Shown here: one piece after another, positions 11,128-20,912 of the stretch | How the letters are laid out: each line of letters opens with the position of its first letter | Numbering within the stretch: position 1 is the first letter of the stretch | Source: Rugalucina vietnamica | Lineage: Eukaryota > Mollusca > Bivalvia > Lucinida > Lucinidae | NCBI GenBank assembly: GCA_964017185.1 | Contig: OZ024870.1 | Location: forward strand, 56,360,312-56,424,311 | Length of the DNA stretch: 64,000 nucleotides | Direction: 5' to 3' | The notes under the pieces: generated by a model | Told to the model about the DNA's origin: nothing | Seen by the model: the letters and a program-made list of their open reading frames with translations, nothing else | Database searches by the model: none | Position numbers and translations under genes: made by a program

Positions 11128-12420
11128 CAATGTTGATTCCCCAAGGGATTAAAAGGAAGTGCTACAACCACACGAGTTCTGACAGAACATATGTACTTGT
11201 ATTTCCTGAAGAACATTAACTACCAAGAGACAGATTTGTTTATGTGCATCTTTTAACCATATCGCATTTTATTTTGGTGTATGCCTCAAAGAGTAAATGC
11301 TTGATCGGCTGGGTCCTTCGCACTGGTAGCATTAGCTGTTTCGGATTTGAGCCGCTGCATAAAAAACAGCAATCTGCATATGCGAAAACCAAGGGGCAGA
11401 CCAGCTTCGCGGTAACCGCGACGCTGATCAGCGCCTTTGGTTTCGATACATGGATGGTACAATCCCTCTTCTTACTTCATCCGAAATTTGAAGCTTCTAG
11501 ATATCATCATGGTAATCTTAGGAAATTGATGCAGAAACTCATACATTCTCATTAGTGTGGCCTTTGTCGCTCAAAGATGGAGCAGTTGGCTTGGATCTAT
11601 AAGTAGGCTAATGTCGGAGAGCTTAATCACACACTTGTACTTGTGAAAACAGAGTAAAACCAGATAAAAACGCACCAAATGCGTCATATTAAGACGCATG
11701 TCACTAGTTGTTAACAGGATACTGCAGATAAGGACAGAGAAACATAACACGTTTTTGTTAGGCTTTAGATTGCCAGGGTTTTCTTTAGCATCATAACATA
11801 CTAGAAAAAATATGGCATGAGAACAAATATAGACGCCTTATCAAAGTTGCCTTGCACACTACACACGTGATACAGCTATAGCAACATTTGGCCTAGTTTC
11901 TCTGGAAACTCCTGATGTGTTGATACGTTTTAATAACGTTGGTTCCAATCGCGATTGTTTTATTTAAAAATGTTATAATGAAAACAAATGAGTCCATTAA
12001 TTTTATCACGGAACCCATATGTGTGAGCTGTAATAGAACCATGTCGCGTGAAAATATGTAATCGAGGATTCTGGCTCGGTCACTTTTGTAGATTCAAGTT
12101 ACGGACCGAAGGTAAAACATATATCGCTTTTAGCAACAAGAGGTATCATGCGCGTAGACATTAGGCAATAAAAACTGCACTGCTTATCATGCTCCTCAAT
12201 GCTTAAAATATTGACGCAATTCTTGTCATGGTGGGACTCTTTTGATACATCATGACAATTAATCTACCGCTGTTTCTTGACATAGTCTTGGACAATAAAT
12301 TACACTAGTGGTCTCATATCCTAACACAATGCCAGAAAATTAATTGCTCCAAATCCAGTCAGGAATCAGGTTTGATCACCAAACACAATTAAAGGTATTT
12401 GGTATTTTATCAGTCATTAA
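11128..12420. other. Non-coding with one MITE fragment
   Basis: At 11348-11500 a GAGCC-type MITE fragment starts GAGCCGCTGCATAA and includes a GCGACGCTGATCAGCGCC hairpin. The remainder, 11.5-12.4 kb, is AT-rich and I recognise nothing in it. Confidence 0.4.
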
Positions 12421-12566
12421 TCAAACTAATGTCAACAAGAAAAGATATGACACAAGTGTCACAATAGACTCAATCCTATGTAACGGAAACGTTTTACGTG
12501 TCTGATGGAACATATACAAGGCAAAAATGCCAAGTATGAATAGAGGGACCAAGAATCGATGAAGTC

Positions 12567-12839
12567 CATCACGAAAACATGTCCGTGTAATGTATACCCC
12601 CTTACACCCCACTTTTATATAGCAAAACTGGGGTATGCAGGGGTATACATGTACCTATTTTTTCTTATTTTTGCTCCAAAACATACATTGTGGGTACTTG
12701 TTAGAACCGCCTTGGCAAGGCGATTCTAACGTGTATCCACAATCTCTGTTTTGAACAAAAGTAAGAAAAATATCAAATTTTTTCAGCTGAAAATTTTTTA
12801 TTTTTAATTTTTGTATTGCATGGGCAAGTTGTCGTAATG
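12567..12839 (+). mobile_element. Hairpin MITE, copy 4
   Basis: CATCACGAAAACATGTCCG at the left and GTTGTCGTAATG at the right are imperfect inverted ends. Both internal palindromes are present: CCCCACTTTTATATAGCA, and the long hairpin with TTAGAACCGCC arms at about 12680-12755. One of the most complete copies. Confidence 0.8.
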
Positions 12840-12959
12840 CAAAATCCCAACATGGGCACTAGGCGGGAAAGAGGAGACAGCACAAAACATCACATTTTTC
12901 CCAACAACACGCTTGAATAGCAAGATGAACAAGCCCTTTCCCAACAAAGTAGCCGTCCG

Positions 12960-13055
12960 GCTAGCAAATTTTAGATTTAGAAATTAAAGGAATTGTACTA
13001 TCCATGCAGTGAAAGCAAAGTCGCTGATCCGCTGTGCAGCTACTGCGCCTTTGTA
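12960..13055. repeat. GAGCC-type MITE internal fragment
   Basis: GGAATTGTACTATCCATG, then GTCGCTGATCCGCTGTGC and CGCCTTTGTATTCGCC match the hairpin core of the GAGCC MITE. Both termini are absent. Confidence 0.45.
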
Positions 13056-13160
13056 TTCGCCTAATGTATATCATTGGTCTTCTTATTCTTCTTCTTCTTC
13101 TTATGTGGAGGCTCATAATGTGTTATATGAAGAGCATTGTCATAAAAAGTTCAAGATTAG

Positions 13161-13198
13161 AAACATGCTCAGAAACATGCTCAGAAACATGCTCAGAC
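13161..13198. repeat. 13-bp minisatellite, about three units
   Basis: AGAAACATGCTC is repeated three times in tandem with a 13-bp period immediately before the retrozyme array. Confidence 0.85.
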
Positions 13199-13286
13199 GA
13201 AGATGAAGACTTAAATAACCACTATACAATTAAAAATAAAACTGAGATCCTTTAAGAGCAGTGAACATATAGATGAGAAAGGGGAT

Positions 13287-13330
13287 GGGCCATAAGATGG
13301 TTTCGGCTACTTAAGCCTCTTCAGTGACCC
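13287..13330 (-). ncRNA. Hammerhead ribozyme A1 (stem III degraded)
   Basis: On the minus strand: stem I strands GGGUCA and UGGCCC (with one G-U), core CUGAAGA, stem II GGCU...AGCC, core GAAA, cleavage triplet UUA. The tiny stem III (ACC...) no longer pairs well. Probably weak as a monomer; related minimal-stem HHRs are known to act as dimers. Confidence 0.7.
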
Positions 13331-13659
13331 TACAGATTTGGCAACATGAAGCCAAAGAGAATTACTGTAATTTTGCATCTTTCAACAAGATAGTCGATAA
13401 GACTATAGTAATCAAAATGGGGCCAAATATATTAAACGGTGGTTAGAAAATGAATCTTAACCAATAATAATTTTCTGATTTCTCAGAATACCCTCGCTGA
13501 TCTTAAAGGACCAAAAGGAAAATATAATCTGCACTATGGATGATGTACGGGGAGACTTTTTAGGGCCGCCACACGGCACAACACCAGCTGCAGTAATAGC
13601 AAATAAAAATAAAACTGAGATCCTTTAAGAGCAGTGAACATATAGATGAGAAAGGGGAT

Positions 13660-13703
13660 GGGCCATAAGATGGTTTCGGCTACTTAAGCCTCTTCAGTGA
13701 CCC
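13660..13703 (-). ncRNA. Hammerhead ribozyme A2 (stem III degraded)
   Basis: Identical to A1 and 373 bp away. Both conserved core strands are intact; stem III carries the same changes. Confidence 0.7.
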
Positions 13704-14231
13704 TACAGATTTGGCAACATGAAGCCAAAGAGAATTACTGTAATTTTGCATCTTTCAACAAGATAGTCGATAAGACTATAGTAATCAAAATGGGGCCAAA
13801 TATATTAAACGGTGGTTAGAAAATGAATCTTAACCAATAATAATTTTCTGATTTCTCAGAATACCCTCGCTGATCTCAAAGGACCAAAAGGAAAATATAA
13901 TCTGCACTATGGATGATGTACGGGGAGACTTTTTAGGGCCGCCACACGGCACAACACCAGCTGCAGTAATAGCAAATAAAAATAAAACTGAGACCCTTTA
14001 AGAGCAGTGAACATATAGATGAGAAAGGGGCTATTTACATCCCTTATGTGGACAAATTGAGCTCTGGCTCTTACAATTTTTAATTTCTAAACCCTTCAGA
14101 ATATAGCTCCAATGAATTGCCATTACCTATATTTTAACGAATTTGGTTCAAATATCTTCAAAATACATTTAACATGTGCATACTCAGTCTCAGATAGATG
14201 TCAAGTTATTCCATTATCAGGCCTAAGAAAT

Positions 14232-15315
14232 CACAGATACTTGGGGTTACTGTTTAGACTTTTTTCAAAAGCTCATACTTGTACTTTTTTTTCAAAACTT
14301 ACAATTATGTTTTTTGTTATCTTTTTGAGCTTTTCTGCAATAGTCGTGACCTTGCAAAATTAGAAAAAATGTCTAGAATCTATAGAAAGCAATCGAAATA
14401 CTGATATGCCATCCTGAATGTAGAGAAAAAACACAAGATAAACAACTTCGCTTTTCCAAATTCTCGACCGTCACTTTGAAAAGACAAACTGATTCACTAA
14501 TCCGTAACTTACAAGAATCTTATATATATCAGCATGTCCGGGAATCATTACGCTTCAAACGGACACAGAAAGTATTTAATTATTCCCTTGCATACCCACA
14601 AAATCGTCTGTTTAACAGCAGTTCTCCATCGCTAGCGCACTGAGGTGGCCACAGTGTTTACAGTAAAGGAAATCCCGTTTGCCATGTGACTGGCCCGCTT
14701 GTTTTCATTGGTCAATCAGGTATGACGCAACCAAATCCAAATTGCCATGTGACTGGACCGCTTGTTTTCATTGGTCAATCAAGTCTGACGCAATCAGAGG
14801 TCCTTCGGTTTGATCGCTGGTTACCCGTTTTCGCCGTTTTAAAACGTACGCCCGGAATCCAGTCACATCCATTATTTACTTCCGGCCACCTCAGTGCGGT
14901 AGCAATGAGAATCGTTGTTTAACAGCCGATTTTGTGGGTATGCAACGGAATATTTTAATGCTTTCTGTATCCGTTTGAAGCGTAATGATTCCCGGACATG
15001 CTGATATATATAAGATTCTTGTTAGTTACAGATTAGTGAAACAGTTTGTCTTTCCAAAGTGACGGTCGAGAATTTGGGACAATTTGGAAAAGCGAAGTTG
15101 TTTATCTTGTGTTTTGCTTTACATTAGTGATTGCTTATCAGTATTTCTAATGCTTTTTATGTATTCTAGATATGTTTTTCTAATTGTATAAGGTCAGGAC
15201 TAATGCAGAAAAGCTAAATGAAGAAGAAAAAAATACAAGTAGAAGTTGTTTTTTTTAAAAGTACAAGTATTAGCTTTTTGCAAAATCTAAACAGTAACCC
15301 CCAAGTATCTGTGTA
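14232..15315. mobile_element. Large foldback element with promoter-like core
   Basis: Two long arms, about 14232-14655 and 14885-15315, are inverted copies of each other. Examples are CACAGATACTTGGGG with its complement near 15300, TCTCGACCGTCACTTTG near 14462 with its complement near 15060, and CATGTCCGGGAATCATTACG with its complement near 14980. The 230-bp centre is unlike its AT-rich surroundings. It has a 64-bp tandem duplication containing CATTGGTCAATCA (inverted CCAAT) and an ETS-like ACTTCCGG. No protein. It may be a foldback transposon or a duplicated, divergently arranged promoter. Confidence 0.7.
14679..14805. repeat. 64-bp tandem duplication with CCAAT motifs
   Basis: GCCATGTGACTGG...CGCTTGTTTTCATTGG occurs twice with 64-bp spacing. 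Each copy has ATTGGTCAATCA followed by TGACGCAA. It sits at the centre of the foldback. Confidence 0.8.
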
Positions 15316-15367
15316 AGAAATGTACACGGAACAAATGGACCAACCGTTCACCAAGGGGGTGATTCAA

Positions 15368-15564
15368 ATGATGCTACATGTGCTGTCGTCTGAGTCATTT
15401 TTCTACCATTACATGCAAAAACATTCTGTTGTCCGAGTATATCGACAGCAGTATCATGACTCGACAGCAAAATCCCCAGTATCATATTTACGGCCGTCAG
15501 CCATATACTCGAACGACAGCAGGTTTTTGCATATAATGGTATACAAATGACAGCACAGGTATCA
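15368..15564. mobile_element. 200-bp foldback
   Basis: GATGCTACATGTGCTGTCG at the left and CGACAGCAGG / GACAGCACAGGTATCATC at the right are inverted. Inner arms such as ACCATTACATGCAAAAAC and GTTTTTGCATATAATGGT also pair. Short antiparallel ORFs on both strands are by-products of the symmetry. Confidence 0.65.
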
Positions 15565-15591
15565 TCATTGCTCACTCGGCAAGCGATATGT

Positions 15592-15692
15592 ATAAGTACT
15601 TATTTTTTAATTTATTTTCCCCACCTCATTTTTGGAGTGAGAATTTCTTTCTGATTGAAACATTTTCTGATCATTGCCTACTTTTACCTCAA
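15592..15692 (+). mobile_element. Decayed Penelope-like 3' end fragment
   Basis: TTCCCCACCTCATTTTTGG, then TTTCTGATTG and CTGATCATTGCCTACTTTTACC follow the terminal 100 bp of the Penelope-like 3' end with many substitutions. Confidence 0.5.
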
Positions 15693-15779
15693 AGCTTTCT
15701 TGCAGCGGGTAATGCTTGATTTACTGTAGAAACATTTTTTGAACACTGAAACCTTCAATTCTCACTAAGAGAAAAAACA

Positions 15780-15900
15780 ACAGACTTGTAAGAATTAATT
15801 TCTTGTAATGTGTCATTCTATACCGTGATGTTTTACCCCAAGGGACGGTGTCTATATCTTACTGACTACTCTTTTGTCATGATTTATGTCTTCAATCGGT
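15780..15900. repeat. Arm of inverted pair with 8.65-8.76 kb
   Basis: AATTAATTTCTTGTAATGTG, GGGACGGTGTCTATATC and TTACTGACTACTC are the reverse complement of sequence at 8650-8760. Either a dispersed repeat or a local inversion trace. Confidence 0.55.
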
Positions 15901-16185
15901 ACAGCGTTCGCAATCTTTTTGTTTTATCGAATAAATAGTCTTACAAAAGGCAATGTCTTTAACTATAGATACTTCTTCAAGATTTTACGTGCGTGTACAG
16001 TTTTCATTATATCCCAACCGAGATGCCAGGCTAGAAACGATATTATATGTAGATATTTGATGTCATAAATATGGTTGCAAGTTCGTGGTTTTCAAGCAAG
16101 AGCCTTTCGTTTGGCATCTGCATCAAAGCAGGTGCGATATCAATGTCAGAAAAAGCCAGTTCATCTACTTTTACTTTTGATATAA

Positions 16186-16300
16186 AGTGTTTGTTTGTTT
16201 GTTTGAATTACTTTATGTCCCAGTCAATAGTTATGGTCATGTCGGGACGCTGCCTCAATTTAATGGGACTTGTACCCAAAATAACTCGGATGCCATGATG
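16186..16300 (-). repeat. SINE tail, CAAA-ended
   Basis: The minus strand reads GGGTACAAGTCCCAT, then GTCCCGACATGACCATA, TTGACTGGGAC and an (CAAA)n tail. These match the 3' half of the SINE-like copies at 43.2 and 44.7 kb. Confidence 0.65.
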
Positions 16301-16311
16301 CCATATATATA

Positions 16312-17242
16312 CACATGGGAATAAGTTAGGGAACACTTTTATCCCTTGGGGAAAGATTGGAAAATCCATTTTCCTTTTTTCTGGCGATACTGAATTTTTT
16401 ATCACATATATTTCATTCCTTCGCCTAGCTACAGACCAATTTATGGAAATTCACAACATTTTGCCTTTGTGCTACGGAGAATACAATATGCCATATGCGA
16501 AAAACTCCACTTTTACTGAATACAAGTTTGCCTTTTTGCTTCTGCAGTCCGCAAAACTCAATTTTTGAAAGCAAAACAGGAATAAAATGTTGAATCTGAT
16601 CGTTATGAATGAATAAACTACTTCGGACCTAAAACTTTATGCTTCATCTCCAACCAACTAATCATACAAAATCAACAGTTTGCATTGATTTCTATGGAAA
16701 GGAAAATTCTTGGACATTTTGCAAATAAAGCCGTAAAAGAATAATTCCGCTAAGAGACTATAACCAGAACGTACATGCTTTGATCCCTAAAGGGTCATTT
16801 CGAATATCTGGCCCAACATTTACAACCAGCAAAATGTATACCCAAAGAACAAAACGGGGACATGAAACTTATCCCCGGAAAAGTATGGGCCTACCGCCGA
16901 CAGTCGGTCAGAAAATTAAGAATTTATGATCAAAGTTCCGCAAGCAAAGTCTCAGCTTTATGCTTACGAAAAATTACGACAACGTGAGTTCAAATAATGA
17001 ACTTATCGCAAAGACTAGCAGTGCGTTTCTTAAATTTAGCAACAATTTTCTGAATCAAAGATGGCCGCACTCCGCTGCAGTTTATGTTTGACGCTAACCA
17101 TTTTCACATAGAAGCAACTTTGGGGACTACAGATTCTGACAAATTGTCAAAACATTGTTCATAATGTTCACAAATAAGGATATATACAGTCCAAAGTCGG
17201 TAGTCACATAATTACAGGTGTTCCCTAACTTATTTTCATGTG
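16312..17242. mobile_element. Non-autonomous Tc1/mariner-like TIR element
   Basis: 25-bp inverted ends (16312-16336 and 17218-17242) share ATAAGTTAGGGAACAC with two mismatches elsewhere. Both are flanked by TATATATA runs, consistent with TA insertion. The 931-bp interior has no transposase. It lies directly before the start of duplication unit 1. Confidence 0.7.
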
Positions 17243-17587
17243 TATATATACTGAGGAGTATCATTTGTTTAAGGAAGTTGTTTTCTAACAATTTGGGATT
17301 GGGATTGTGTTTATCTTGATCATGATTTCATTTCTAGGAGCGCTACGTCTTAAACATAATGAGGCAATAATGTAAATCTGGAGACAAATTGTGAGATAAT
17401 TACTATTAAGTAGAGAAAAATAGACTTCGGGAGGGAAACGGTTGGAATTAGCTTAATTCAGTCATATAGACAGTCCCAAATAGCACCATTTAGCAATTTA
17501 GCAATAATGTTTATTAAATAATAGTAATAATAAAAACAACTGATTTCTTTTAATTTAGAGCAGTGAAAACATAAACGAGAAAGGGGA

Positions 17588-17632
17588 TGAGCCATACTGT
17601 GGTTCCGGCTACCAGCCTCGTCAGTGACCGTA
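17588..17632 (-). ncRNA. Hammerhead ribozyme B1 (core damaged)
   Basis: CUGACGA is intact, but the second core strand reads GGAA in place of GAAA. Stem II GGCU/AGCC still pairs. Likely inactive. Confidence 0.6.
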
Positions 17633-17960
17633 TAGATCCGGCAACATGGAGCCAGAGAACATAACTGCAGTTTAGCAAAATTTAACCAGGCAGAAAATAC
17701 ACAGGCGAGTTGTTCCAAATAGTGTCAAACGATTATTAATAATTATTGTTTCGAAAAATGTACTTATACTCACCTGGTAATCTGATTCCTCAGAACATCG
17801 TCGCTGATATCAGGGAAGTAAAATATAATCTGCACTATGGATGATGTACGGGGGACGTTTTAGGGTCTCGGGACGATACAACATCAGCTGCAGTAATAGC
17901 AAATAGAAATTAAAACTGAGATCCCTTAACAGCAATGCAGACATTAATGAGGAAGGAGAT

Positions 17961-18004
17961 GGGCCATACCGCGGTTTCGGCTACTCAAGTCTCGTCAGTG
18001 ACCC
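17961..18004 (-). ncRNA. Hammerhead ribozyme B2 (intact core)
   Basis: Minus strand: stem I GGGUCA with UGGCCC; CUGACGA; stem II GACU/AGCC with one A-C mismatch; GAAA; stem III ACC/GGU closed by GC; cleavage after GUA. Type I topology with the very short stem III typical of ribozymes in Penelope-like elements and animal retrozymes. Confidence 0.8.
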
Positions 18005-18170
18005 TATAAATCTACATGGAACCAGAAAATAATACTGCAATTTTTCAAATAACTTGACAGTGAATTAACAGATGGGTAGTTTCAAATATAGAGTCAAACG
18101 ATTTAAACGCATCGGGTAAAATAAAAATAATTGTTAGATCCTTAGGAAGCAGTATTCAAAGCGAGAAGAT

Positions 18171-18216
18171 GGGCCATATTGTACAATTTTGGGTGATGAA
18201 CCTTCATCAGTGACCC
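18171..18216 (-). ncRNA. Hammerhead ribozyme B3 (degenerate)
   Basis: CUGAUGA and stem I are present and stem III is longer (AUUGUACAAU), but the GAAA strand reads AAAA. Probably inactive. Confidence 0.5.
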
Positions 18217-18319
18217 TTTACAAAACAAATATTTTTGCTGCAATTCCAAGACTATTTTGACACTATTTTCATATAAGTTGGGCATTCTACTGTTTTATCC
18301 ATTGGTTGCATTTGACGTA

Positions 18320-18599
18320 CATCACGAAAACATGTCCGTGTAATGTATACCCCCTTGAACCCCACTTTTATATAGCAAAACTGGGGTATGCAGGGGTAAA
18401 CCTATTTTCCTTATTTTTGCTCCAAAACATAAATTGTGGGTACTCGTTAGAACCGCCTCGGCGAGGCGGTTCTAACGTGTATCCACTATCTATGTTTTGA
18501 GCAAAAATAAGGAAAAGTATCAAAAATTTTCAGCTGAAAATGTTTAGTTCTTAAACCTCAAAAAATCTCTGTATATTACATGGACAAGTTATCGTAATG
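18320..18599 (+). mobile_element. Hairpin MITE, copy 5 (best preserved)
   Basis: CATCACGAAAACATGTCCG and TTATCGTAATG form imperfect terminal inverted repeats. The first palindrome is built on ATACCCCC...GGGGTATGCAGGGG. The long hairpin, about 115 bp including its TTATTTTTGCTC shoulders, has tip CCGCCTCGGCGAGGCGG. Short ORFs through it are by-products. Confidence 0.85.
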
Positions 18600-18694
18600 G
18601 TTACAGAATAAACAAAATCCAGAAATGAGAATTAGGATTCCAGCGTGTCGCGTATAAATCTGGTTCGCTAGGTAAACTTTAAGGAGTGTCATGA

Positions 18695-18814
18695 AAAGTA
18701 CAAGTAGGCAAAGATCAGGAAAAGGCGCAATCAGAAAAAGACTCCCACTCCAAAAACCAAGGTGGGAAAAAACCAAACTAGCAATCAGGTACTTATACCA
18801 TGAAAACATTTCGT
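18695..18814 (-). mobile_element. Penelope-like 3' end fragment
   Basis: On the plus strand it starts GTACAAGTAGGCAAAGATCA and runs to CCATGAAAACATTTCG, the complement of the last 120 bp of the element. High similarity to 43.5 and 52.88 kb. Confidence 0.75.
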
Positions 18815-19312
18815 AAGATGAAAGATTCGCAAAATATTTAACGCTCAAATGCTCAAATGTATCTGCAGACAATCGAATGATTTGATGAGAAATGGAGCAT
18901 CAAAATAACCTTACTAACTGTCATAAAGCAACCACTCTGCCAATATTAGTATCAGGGCTGTCTTCACCACTTAGGCCTAATATATTACGTACTGCAATGT
19001 GAAGGTGATTTGCAAGACTGAGTGTACGCTGAAATGCAATTTTGATGAAATGTTTGCATGGTTGATATACGGATGCGTTCACATGGTGAAATTCCCTAAT
19101 TTGGCAAATCACGTTTTCATGTCAAGCAATGAGCAATATTAGTAAAAGCAAAGGATCGTTTTCACTTAGCTACAAAATAATGAGGTACTTGTTCGATTTT
19201 AGATTGGAGATCAGTTCCGTAATTACATTTCTATTAAATTTTATCTTATACCAGAAATATTGCTATAGCTGCCACAACATGAAATCAGCAAGGCGCCAGC
19301 GAAATATCAATT

Positions 19313-19487
19313 GAGCCTTCACATGAGAAAACCAACAATTTTTGTAACTGACCAGGTCTGACATAAATCAGCCTGTGCAGTCACAGGAGCAGGTTTGAAG
19401 CTTGAAATTTTGGATATAAGTGAAAGAGGAATTGCACTATCCATGTTTTCGCATATGCAGATTGCTCATTTTCCGATGCGGCGGCTC
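19313..19487 (-). mobile_element. GAGCC-type MITE with AATT duplication and empty site
   Basis: Starts GAGCC, ends GGCTC, flanked by AATT (19309-19312 and 19488-19491). The equivalent place in unit 2 (about 42.72-42.73 kb) has a single AATT with no element, confirming the boundaries and that insertion followed the duplication. Confidence 0.85.
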
Positions 19488-20197
19488 AATTATGGCATCA
19501 GTTTTCAATTTCAGCAATATTCGTAAAATTGAAGTTATCATTGTAATTGGTTTCGTATTCTGTTGCAAATTACATTAAATTTCATGTCTACATCTGTTAA
19601 TATAAATCAAATCGAGTGGAATATCTGTGCCAACTGATTTCGAATTGGTAAAGGCATTTACTCAGTATAACAATAACCCAAAATGATAACTTATATAGTC
19701 CAATCCATTTGATAAAGGACATTTCAAGTAATTTAAGTAAATTAATTTTATATAGAAACCAACAAACATTTTGAGCAAGCTGTTCTAGGAAAAACTTTAA
19801 AACAACTGGAAATAACCGAGAATTAACACGGTAAGAGAGGCGATAGAAAAAGACATTCATTGTACATGTATATTCAAAAACATATGGCAATGAAGAGAAA
19901 AGCCTCTTTGCTGGACATGATAAAAACAGAAATTGTCTGGCAATGATACTAAATACAGAAACAAACACATGGGCTCAAAACGAAACATGGCAGTAAGGTG
20001 GAAGAAAAGGTAGAAAATTGTGACATAAAATGACTTCTGATTTCTTGAATGCATTTGACTGGGAAACAAACAGCCTTATACAACGCCCACCAAGAGCTTA
20101 TTGCAGTTACAGTCAACTGGGTCAGACCACGTGTGGCAGACTTAGGAAAAAATGCCGCCTTAGAATGTGTACTTTTCACTTGTTGCTCGGATATTAA

Positions 20198-20418
20198 CCC
20201 ATATTTGACGAATGGATTCTCCCATCATTATCAATTGGGCGAGTCCACTTTCATTTTTAGGGGCCGCAGGTGTGATTATAAAATTTTATTCCATTTTTCG
20301 ATGAAATTTCTGTAAGCAAACAGAATAGCCCCAGATGGGACGCCGCGTTCTGCGGCGTCCCATCTGGGGCTATTCTGTTTGCCTAAGTCCCATAAAAGGG
20401 ACGTCAGGCTTAAATGAG
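20198..20418 (+). mobile_element. TTAA-flanked MITE (piggyBac-like), copy 1
   Basis: Flanked by TTAA (20194-20197 and 20419-20422). Unit 2 at 44.13 kb has one TTAA in otherwise matching sequence, an empty site. Ends CCCATATTTGACG and, inverted, CTCATTTAAGCCTGACG. Its centre (20316-20382) is a near-perfect 67-bp palindrome with arms beginning GCAAACAGAATAGCCCCAG. The TTAA target suggests mobilisation by a piggyBac-type transposase; none is present. Confidence 0.8.
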
Positions 20419-20428
20419 TTAACCTATA

Positions 20429-20912
20429 GAGGATATTCAAGTTTTTGGAGTGAATATGAGTTTTATTTCATTGAGTGAAGTGAAAAAAAAATTATATTTC
20501 ATGAGTGCCGAAGGCACGAATGAAATATATAATTTTTCACTTCACGAGATGAAATAAAACTCATATTCACGACAAAAACTTGAATTTTCTTTTTATTATA
20601 TTGCATGTAGTCATTGTAACGTTGCGCGCTAAAACATATGACGTCAAAATCTTAAATGACGTCATTACGTCACGTCATTACGTCGCTATTGTGTGTGAAC
20701 GTTCATTGCGTCAACAATAGCACAGATTATAAAATTTATTTATGTATTAATTAGAAATGAAACGGTGGAATCGTAATTTGTGTATTCCCAAATCTTATAT
20801 TTTCACATGTGAAAATATAACTTTTTTATATTTTCACATGTGAAAATATAACTTTTTCAAATATTGGTTATATTTAATACATATTTCTCTATATTTCATC
20901 ACTTGCCATATA
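20429..20912. mobile_element. Second insertion with 160-bp foldback
   Basis: Absent from unit 2, where CCTATA joins TCTTTATC directly. It holds an inverted repeat at 20432-20591 (arms include ATTCAAGTTTTTG, TGAATATGAGTTTTATTTCA and GTGAAGTGAAAA) and then tandem TATTTTCACATGTGAAAATA palindromes near 20805-20850. Possible TA-type target duplication. Non-coding. Confidence 0.55.

Larger units (their letters stand above)
13232..14030 (-). mobile_element. Retrozyme array A: 373-bp tandem units with HHRs
   Basis: The motif TCCTTTAAGAG at 13248 and 13621, and CCCTTTAAGAG at 13994, gives an exact 373-bp period: two full units plus a short third. I saw one difference between the two full units (CTTAAAGG versus CTCAAAGG). 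Each full unit has a minus-strand type I hammerhead motif. Head-to-tail small units with HHRs and no protein are the hallmark of retrozymes: the RNA is thought to self-cleave, circularise and be reverse-transcribed by another element's enzyme. The near-identity suggests recent activity or local homogenisation. Confidence 0.85.
17540..18218 (-). mobile_element. Retrozyme array B
   Basis: Three degenerate units on the minus strand. The GCCAT next to the ribozyme recurs at 17591 and 17963 (372 bp, matching array A) and at 18173 after an internal deletion. It lies at the same place in unit 1 as array E in unit 2, so the insertion probably predates the duplication. Confidence 0.8.

Noticed and set aside
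13232-14030. CRISPR-like or satellite array
   Set aside because: The 373-bp period without unique spacers, and the hammerhead motifs, fit a retrozyme better.
19597-19968. 123-codon minus-strand frame (and 114 codons at 43204-43548)
   Set aside because: Low-complexity Phe/Leu/Tyr-rich translation of AT-rich DNA. The paralogous blocks are interrupted by SINE and Penelope-like fragments and do not keep a shared protein.
20316-20382. Bacterial-type rho-independent terminator
   Set aside because: The strong GC hairpin is the centre of a TTAA-flanked MITE in a eukaryotic repeat setting; no gene precedes it and no U tract follows.
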